Origin: an uncultured Bacteroidales bacterium
GTDB taxonomy: Bacteria; Bacteroidota; Bacteroidia; Bacteroidales; SZUA-534
Length of the DNA: 64,000 nt
Assembly: GCA_902790595.1 (NCBI GenBank)
Contig: CADASL010000002.1
Location: 407,498 to 471,497, forward strand
Reading direction: 5' to 3'
The notes below the pieces were generated by a model. It saw only the letters and a list, made by a program, of their open reading frames with translations, was not told the DNA's origin and made no database searches. Positions 63,926 to 64,000 of this stretch are shown in pieces. The number at the start of each line of letters is the position of its first letter. The stretch's first letter is position 1. The position numbers and the translations under genes are program-made.

Positions 63926-64000
63926 GGGCGGCGACCTACTCTCCCACTGTACGCAGTACCATCGGCGCTGAAGGGCTTAACTTCTGTGTTCGGGATGGGA
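63926..64000 (-). rRNA. rrf: 5S ribosomal RNA, 3' part (5' end outside window)
   Basis: The minus strand from 64000 reads TCCCATCCCGAACACAGAAG, then TTAAGCCCTTCAGCGCCGAT, then GGTACTGCG and GTGGGAGAGTAGGTCGCCGCC, the conserved 3' two-thirds of bacterial 5S rRNA. The 3' end is set at about 63926. The rest of the rRNA operon should continue to the right. Confidence 0.93.

Overview
The window is a chromosomal segment of a Bacteroidota bacterium, most likely of the order Bacteroidales. The pointers are a type III glutamine synthetase, a PorZ-like type IX secretion protein with a C-terminal sorting domain, many promoters of the TAnnTTTG (-7) type, little use of Shine-Dalgarno sites, and several families of short palindromic intergenic repeats. 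There is no sign of a plasmid or a complete prophage. The right edge runs into the 3' end of an rRNA operon (5S on the minus strand).

Positions 1-16.7 kb form a nitrogen-assimilation island on the minus strand. In transcription order there are three units: (a) TorF-like porin, P-II protein and ammonium transporter; (b) a second ammonium transporter and asparagine synthase B; (c) type III glutamine synthetase and glutamate synthase large subunit, the last cut by the window edge. Each unit starts with the same unannotated regulatory cassette: a conserved upstream box, a GTTG-N18-TATATTTG promoter, a 35-41 codon open reading frame rich in asparagine codons (7, 15 and 8 Asn), and an intrinsic terminator 38-78 bp before the first structural gene. 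In all three a CCAGCC-like segment at the end of the leader ORF is complementary to the 5' arm of the terminator. This is the layout of ribosome-mediated attenuation, apparently tuned to asparaginyl-tRNA, and it is the main discovery candidate here. A MntA/HepT toxin-antitoxin pair, an ORF6N-domain gene with palindromic repeats, and an exported DUF4419 protein lie between these units.

Positions 17-29 kb hold a membrane GAF/PAS sensor protein, an EcoRI-type adenine methyltransferase with a DUF262-HNH nuclease, a candidate structured RNA with a 6S-like rod fold, gapA, a 43-residue lipoprotein, an iron-type alcohol dehydrogenase, recN, an unknown exported protein, a CPBP membrane protease and a CobW-type GTPase.

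Positions 29.4-38 kb are a type I restriction-modification locus in the order hsdR, DUF1016 nuclease, a DUF6978-like gene, a DUF1828 gene, hsdS, hsdM, all on the plus strand. A perfect 8+8 bp inverted repeat sits just before the hsdR start, and a palindrome is repeated inside and upstream of the DUF1016 gene.

Positions 38-59.6 kb are mainly housekeeping and cell-envelope genes: two family 2 glycosyltransferases, a YfhO-like membrane protein, MltF, mannose-6-phosphate isomerase, recO-porZ, yidD, a degenerate Gfo/Idh/MocA protein, a WcaJ-like sugar-phosphate transferase, pgk, a polysaccharide deacetylase, tRNA-Ala(GGC), a GH43 lipoprotein, miaB, relA/spoT and a TlpA-like thioredoxin.

Positions 59.6-63.5 kb carry two related secreted proteins. 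One has collagen-like, tandem-repeat, YadA-head-like and S74-chaperone regions and is split by two compensating frameshifts inside its repeats. The other keeps only the shared N-terminal domain and ends in an unusual GC-rich tail.
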